From positions 1 through 7,922 of the forward strand of contig CALPIW020000061.1 in the NCBI GenBank assembly GCA_943323725.2: a DNA stretch of 7,922 bases, given 5' to 3'. Source of the DNA: Polynucleobacter meluiroseus. Lineage in GTDB: Bacteria; Verrucomicrobiota; Verrucomicrobiia; Opitutales; UBA953. The position numbers and the translations under genes were made by a program. Of the stretch, positions 5,181 through 7,922 are shown piece by piece (position 1 is the first letter of the stretch; each line of letters starts with the position of its first letter). The notes beneath the pieces were generated by a model. The model worked only from the letters and a program-made list of their open reading frames with translations. It was not told where the DNA came from and made no database searches.

Positions 5181-6706
5181 CGGCCGGCGAGCATGAACAG
5201 GCCGCCGAGCAGCGAAGCCGCGGCGAGCACGAACACGAGCACGCGCGTGCCGAGGGGCAGTTCGAGCGGGGCCAGTTCTTCGTCGTCCTCCGTCGGGCGG
5301 ACGACCGCCTCGCGCAGGATGGAGAAGTAGTAATGGATGCTGATCGCGACGCCGATGAGGGCGGCGCCGAGGACCCACCAGAGCTTGGCGGCCACGAGCA
5401 GGGCGAGGACCAGCAGCTTGGCGATGAAGCCGACGGAGGGCGGGATGCCCGCGAGCGAGCCGATGCCGAAGCCGAGGGCGGCGCCGAGCAGCGGGGAGCG
5501 ACGCAGCAGGCCGCGGAGGGCGAGCTGCGGACGGCGGTGGTCTTCGAGGGCCGGCAGGGCGACGAGCGCCTGGGCGGTGAGGAACGTGCCGACGACGTAG
5601 GCGAGGAGGTAGAGGACGACGACCTGCTCGACGTCGTAGCCGAAGGCGTCGACGCCCGGGAGGACGAGCGCGGCGGTGACCGCGGCGAGGATGAAGCCGG
5701 CGTGCGAGACGCCCGAAAGCGCGAGCGTGCGCTTCACGTCCGTCGTGGCCAGCGCGCCGAGGTTGCCGACGAGCAGGGTGAGCACGGCGCCGACCGCGAG
5801 CAGCGGGGCGACCTTGACGGCGAGCGGCGCGAACGGACCGGTGGCGAGGATGAGCAGCGTGAACGCGCCGGCGGCCTTGGAGGCCGTGCCGAGGAACGCG
5901 GTCGTCGGGGTCGGGGCGCCCTGGTAGACGTCCGGGATCCAGGCGTGGAAGGGGAACGCGCCGAGCTTGAAGGCGACGCCGCCGAGGATGAGGGCCACGC
6001 CCGCGAGGGTGAGCGGCGAGACCGCGCCCGCGGCGGACTGGGCGGCGAGGGCCTTGCCGATCTGCGTGAAGTTGAGCGAGTCGGTCACGCCGGGGACCGC
6101 GCCGAGCGCGCCGTACACGAGGACGATGCCCATCAGGAGCAGGGCGGAGCTGAGCCCGCCGGCGACGAGGTACTTCACGCCGGCTTCGAGCGAGGCGGCG
6201 CTGCGGCGCAGGTAGCCTACGAGGACGTAGAGGCCGACGGCGGCCGTCTCGAGCGCGAGGAAGAACGTGACGAAGTGGTTCGACTGGACGAGCAGCATGA
6301 ACGCGGCGGTCACGACGAGCAGCACGTGATGGTAGTCGGCCACGGCGGCGTCGCGTTCGCGCAGGAAGCGTTCGGCGAGGAAACTCGTCAGCAAGGCCGA
6401 GAGCAGGAAGACGGCGCGCACGCCGTCGGTCGGGAGGTTCTGGCGGAGCAGGCCGGCGAACGACTCGACGTCGGCCGCCTGGGTCCACGGACCGGCGACG
6501 ACGCTCATCAGCGCCACGAGGGTCAGGCCGGTGCGGGCGGTGACGGGGATGAGCGCGCGCAGGGACTTCGGCAGCAGCATCGCCTGCAGGAGGCAGAGCA
6601 GGGAAAGGCCGGCGACGGCGATCTCCGGGAGGATGGTCAGCCAGTCGGCCGAGCGCGGGGCGAGGAGTTTGAAGGCCGGGTCGACGGCGGCGAAGAAAGG
6701 AGTCAT
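5177..6706 (-). CDS. nuoN: NADH-quinone oxidoreductase subunit N, 509 aa
   Basis: This is one of the three antiporter-like proton-pumping subunits in the membrane arm of complex I. It is hydrophobic throughout, with about 14 transmembrane segments expected. The conserved charged residues of the pump are all present: Glu153 in TM5 (FFLALETAAVGLYVLVGY), Lys178 (EAGVKYLVAGG), Lys247 in TM7 (FKLGAFPFHAWIPDVYQGAP), Lys277 in TM8 (LGTASKAAG) and Lys430 in TM12 (PPSVGFIAK). The length is slightly above the E. coli protein. A short acidic loop (TEDDEEL, 472-478) precedes the last transmembrane segment. It follows nuoM by 13 bp, the normal M-N order, and is the last gene of the operon in view. No Shine-Dalgarno site precedes ATG 6706, so coupling to nuoM translation is likely. 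No terminator is visible after it; the stop lies within the end of the convergent recombinase gene. Confidence 0.95.
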   Translation of the reverse strand: MTPFFAAVDPAFKLLAPRSADWLTILPEIAVAGLSLLCLLQAMLLPKSLRALIPVTARTGLTLVALMSVVAGPWTQAADVESFAGLLRQNLPTDGVRAVFLLSALLTSFLAERFLRERDAAVADYHHVLLVVTAAFMLLVQSNHFVTFFLALETAAVGLYVLVGYLRRSAASLEAGVKYLVAGGLSSALLLMGIVLVYGALGAVPGVTDSLNFTQIGKALAAQSAAGAVSPLTLAGVALILGGVAFKLGAFPFHAWIPDVYQGAPTPTTAFLGTASKAAGAFTLLILATGPFAPLAVKVAPLLAVGAVLTLLVGNLGALATTDVKRTLALSGVSHAGFILAAVTAALVLPGVDAFGYDVEQVVVLYLLAYVVGTFLTAQALVALPALEDHRRPQLALRGLLRRSPLLGAALGFGIGSLAGIPPSVGFIAKLLVLALLVAAKLWWVLGAALIGVAISIHYYFSILREAVVRPTEDDEELAPLELPLGTRVLVFVLAAASLLGGLFMLAGR

Positions 6707-6719
6707 CGGACGGGAAAGA

Positions 6720-7922
6720 TCAGCGCTGGGCGGGTTGGGCGGCCTTGGCGGGAGCGGCCTTGGCCGGCGCCTTGGTGTTGTGCTGCGAGTAGGTCGTGAC
6801 GCCGGCGGCGACCGGGTTGACGGACTTCGTCACGAGCGAAGGCACGAAGCCGATCGTCAGCGAGGCGGCGAGGAGGACGCCGGCGGCGGCGCGCTCGGCC
6901 CAGCCGAGGTCACCGAAGGGAGCGACGGCCCAGCGCTTCTCGAGCGCTTCGGAGGCGGGACCGAAGAACGTGGCGGCCACGGCGCGGAGGGCGTAGACGG
7001 CCGAGATCACGACGGTGGAGGCGACGATGGCCTGCAGCCACAGGGGCTGGGCGCGTAGGGCGAGGAAGACGCCGACTTCGCCCCAGAAGTTGCCGAAGCC
7101 GGGAAGGCCGATGGACGCCATGGTCGCGGCGACGAAGAACGCGGCGAGTACCGGCGTGCGCGCGGCGAGGCCGCCGAGTTCGTCGAGACGGTAGGTGCCG
7201 GCGCGGGCGCGCACGGCGTTGGCGAGGAGGAAGAGCGCGGCGCAGGAGAGGCCGTGCGCGACCATCAGGAAGGCGGCGGCGTCGAGGCCGTCGGCCTGGC
7301 CGGTCACGCCGCAGACCCAGATGCCGAGGAAGATCGGACCCATGTGCGCGACGGAGCTCCAGGAGAGCAGCTGCTTGAGGTCGCGCTGCGCGAGGCAGAT
7401 GAGGCCGACGAGCAGGACGTTCGCCACGGCGAACCAGAGGAACCAGGTGCCGAGCGAGCCGCCGGTGATGTCGAGGCTGCTCAGGCCGAGCAGGATGATG
7501 CCGTAGAGGCCGAACTTCTTCAGGGCGCCGGCGTGGAGCATCGAGACCGGGGTCGGCGCGGCGGAGTAGCCGGGGGCGGCCCAGGAATGGAACGGGAAGA
7601 GCGAGGCGAGCGTGCCGAGGCCGAAGAGCACCAGGGCGCCGACGGCGGCCGGGATGTGCTTCGCGTTCTGCAGGCCGAGGGCGACGTTCTCGAACGTGGC
7701 CGCGCCGTACTCGACGCCGGCGGCGTCGACGGCGATGAGGATGCCCGCGAGGGAGGCCATGGCGCCGGCGGTCAGGAAGATCGCCATCTGCATGGCGGCC
7801 GGACGACGGCCTTCGCCGCCCCAGAAGAGCGTGAGGATGAACGTCGGGATGAGCGCGAACTCGTGGAAGAAGTAGAAGCCGACGAGGTGGTTGGTGCCGA
7901 ACACGCCGAGCGTGCCGCCGAG
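6720..7922 (-). CDS. nuoM: NADH-quinone oxidoreductase subunit M (5' part cut by window edge)
   Basis: The frame is open to the right edge, so 7922 is not the start; the visible 400 residues are the C-terminal part of a protein usually near 500 aa. It is an antiporter-like proton-pumping subunit of complex I. Landmarks: the TM5 glutamate (FHEFALIPTF, codon 7862-7860), LFPFHSWAAPGYSAAPTPVS (near 7602-7543), Lys-Lys in TM8 (GALKKFGLYG, 7520-7515), the regulatory motif DLKQLLSWSSVAHMG, and the TM12 glutamate (GFGNFWGEVG, 7079-7077). The lysine expected in TM7 just before the PFH motif (E. coli NuoM Lys234) appears to be leucine here. The soluble C-terminus is an Ala/Lys/Pro-rich tail (KAPAKAAPAKAAQPAQR) not typical of the family. 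Adjacent nuoN confirms the subunit assignment. It is probably cotranscribed from a nuo promoter beyond the window. Confidence 0.93.
   Translation of the reverse strand, partial: LGGTLGVFGTNHLVGFYFFHEFALIPTFILTLFWGGEGRRPAAMQMAIFLTAGAMASLAGILIAVDAAGVEYGAATFENVALGLQNAKHIPAAVGALVLFGLGTLASLFPFHSWAAPGYSAAPTPVSMLHAGALKKFGLYGIILLGLSSLDITGGSLGTWFLWFAVANVLLVGLICLAQRDLKQLLSWSSVAHMGPIFLGIWVCGVTGQADGLDAAAFLMVAHGLSCAALFLLANAVRARAGTYRLDELGGLAARTPVLAAFFVAATMASIGLPGFGNFWGEVGVFLALRAQPLWLQAIVASTVVISAVYALRAVAATFFGPASEALEKRWAVAPFGDLGWAERAAAGVLLAASLTIGFVPSLVTKSVNPVAAGVTTYSQHNTKAPAKAAPAKAAQPAQR

Noticed and set aside
5333..6799. 488-codon plus-strand open frame opposite nuoN, rich in Glu, Gly, Arg and Asp
   Set aside because: A long stop-free frame in GC-rich DNA antisense to a real membrane protein gene. 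Its composition is low-complexity and charged, and nuoN on the other strand has every family hallmark.

Overview
The window is GC-rich, with codon third positions dominated by G and C. It reads as ordinary chromosomal DNA from a free-living bacterium. The combination is a small RRM protein with a glycine-rich tail, an ArgA-type N-acetylglutamate synthase, a Xer recombinase beside the end of a nuo operon, and weak or absent Shine-Dalgarno sites. To me this suggests a Verrucomicrobiota member, perhaps Opitutales-like. That placement is inference from gene content, not something the sequence proves.

Layout, left to right. The 3' end of an unidentified plus-strand gene (1-67) meets a minus-strand gene for a membrane-anchored protein of unknown function (72-806). 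Upstream of that gene is a promoter-like pair so close to its ATG that the transcript may be nearly leaderless. Next comes a clear intrinsic terminator (872-897) serving the minus-strand RRM/glycine-rich RNA-binding protein (920-1378). An AT-richer 251-bp divergent region (1379-1629) separates it from a plus-strand two-gene unit: pterin-4a-carbinolamine dehydratase (1630-1920), overlapping by GTGA a divergent uracil-DNA glycosylase-like protein (1917-2855). That pair converges, with a 3-bp gap, on argA (2859-4184, minus). From a 48-bp divergent gap, a XerC/XerD-type recombinase (4233-5180, plus) runs into the end of nuoN (4-bp tail-to-tail overlap). nuoN (5177-6706) and the 3' part of nuoM (6720-7922, cut by the window edge) form the distal end of a minus-strand complex I operon.

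The genes are mostly housekeeping: RNA binding, pterin recycling, DNA repair, arginine biosynthesis, chromosome dimer resolution and respiratory proton pumping. I see no mobile element, CRISPR array, tRNA, rRNA or defence cassette. The points most worth a second look are the family 4-like UDG that has lost three of the four iron-sulfur cysteines, and the NuoM whose usual TM7 proton-pathway lysine appears to be replaced by leucine. I do not see strong evidence of an undescribed multi-gene system.
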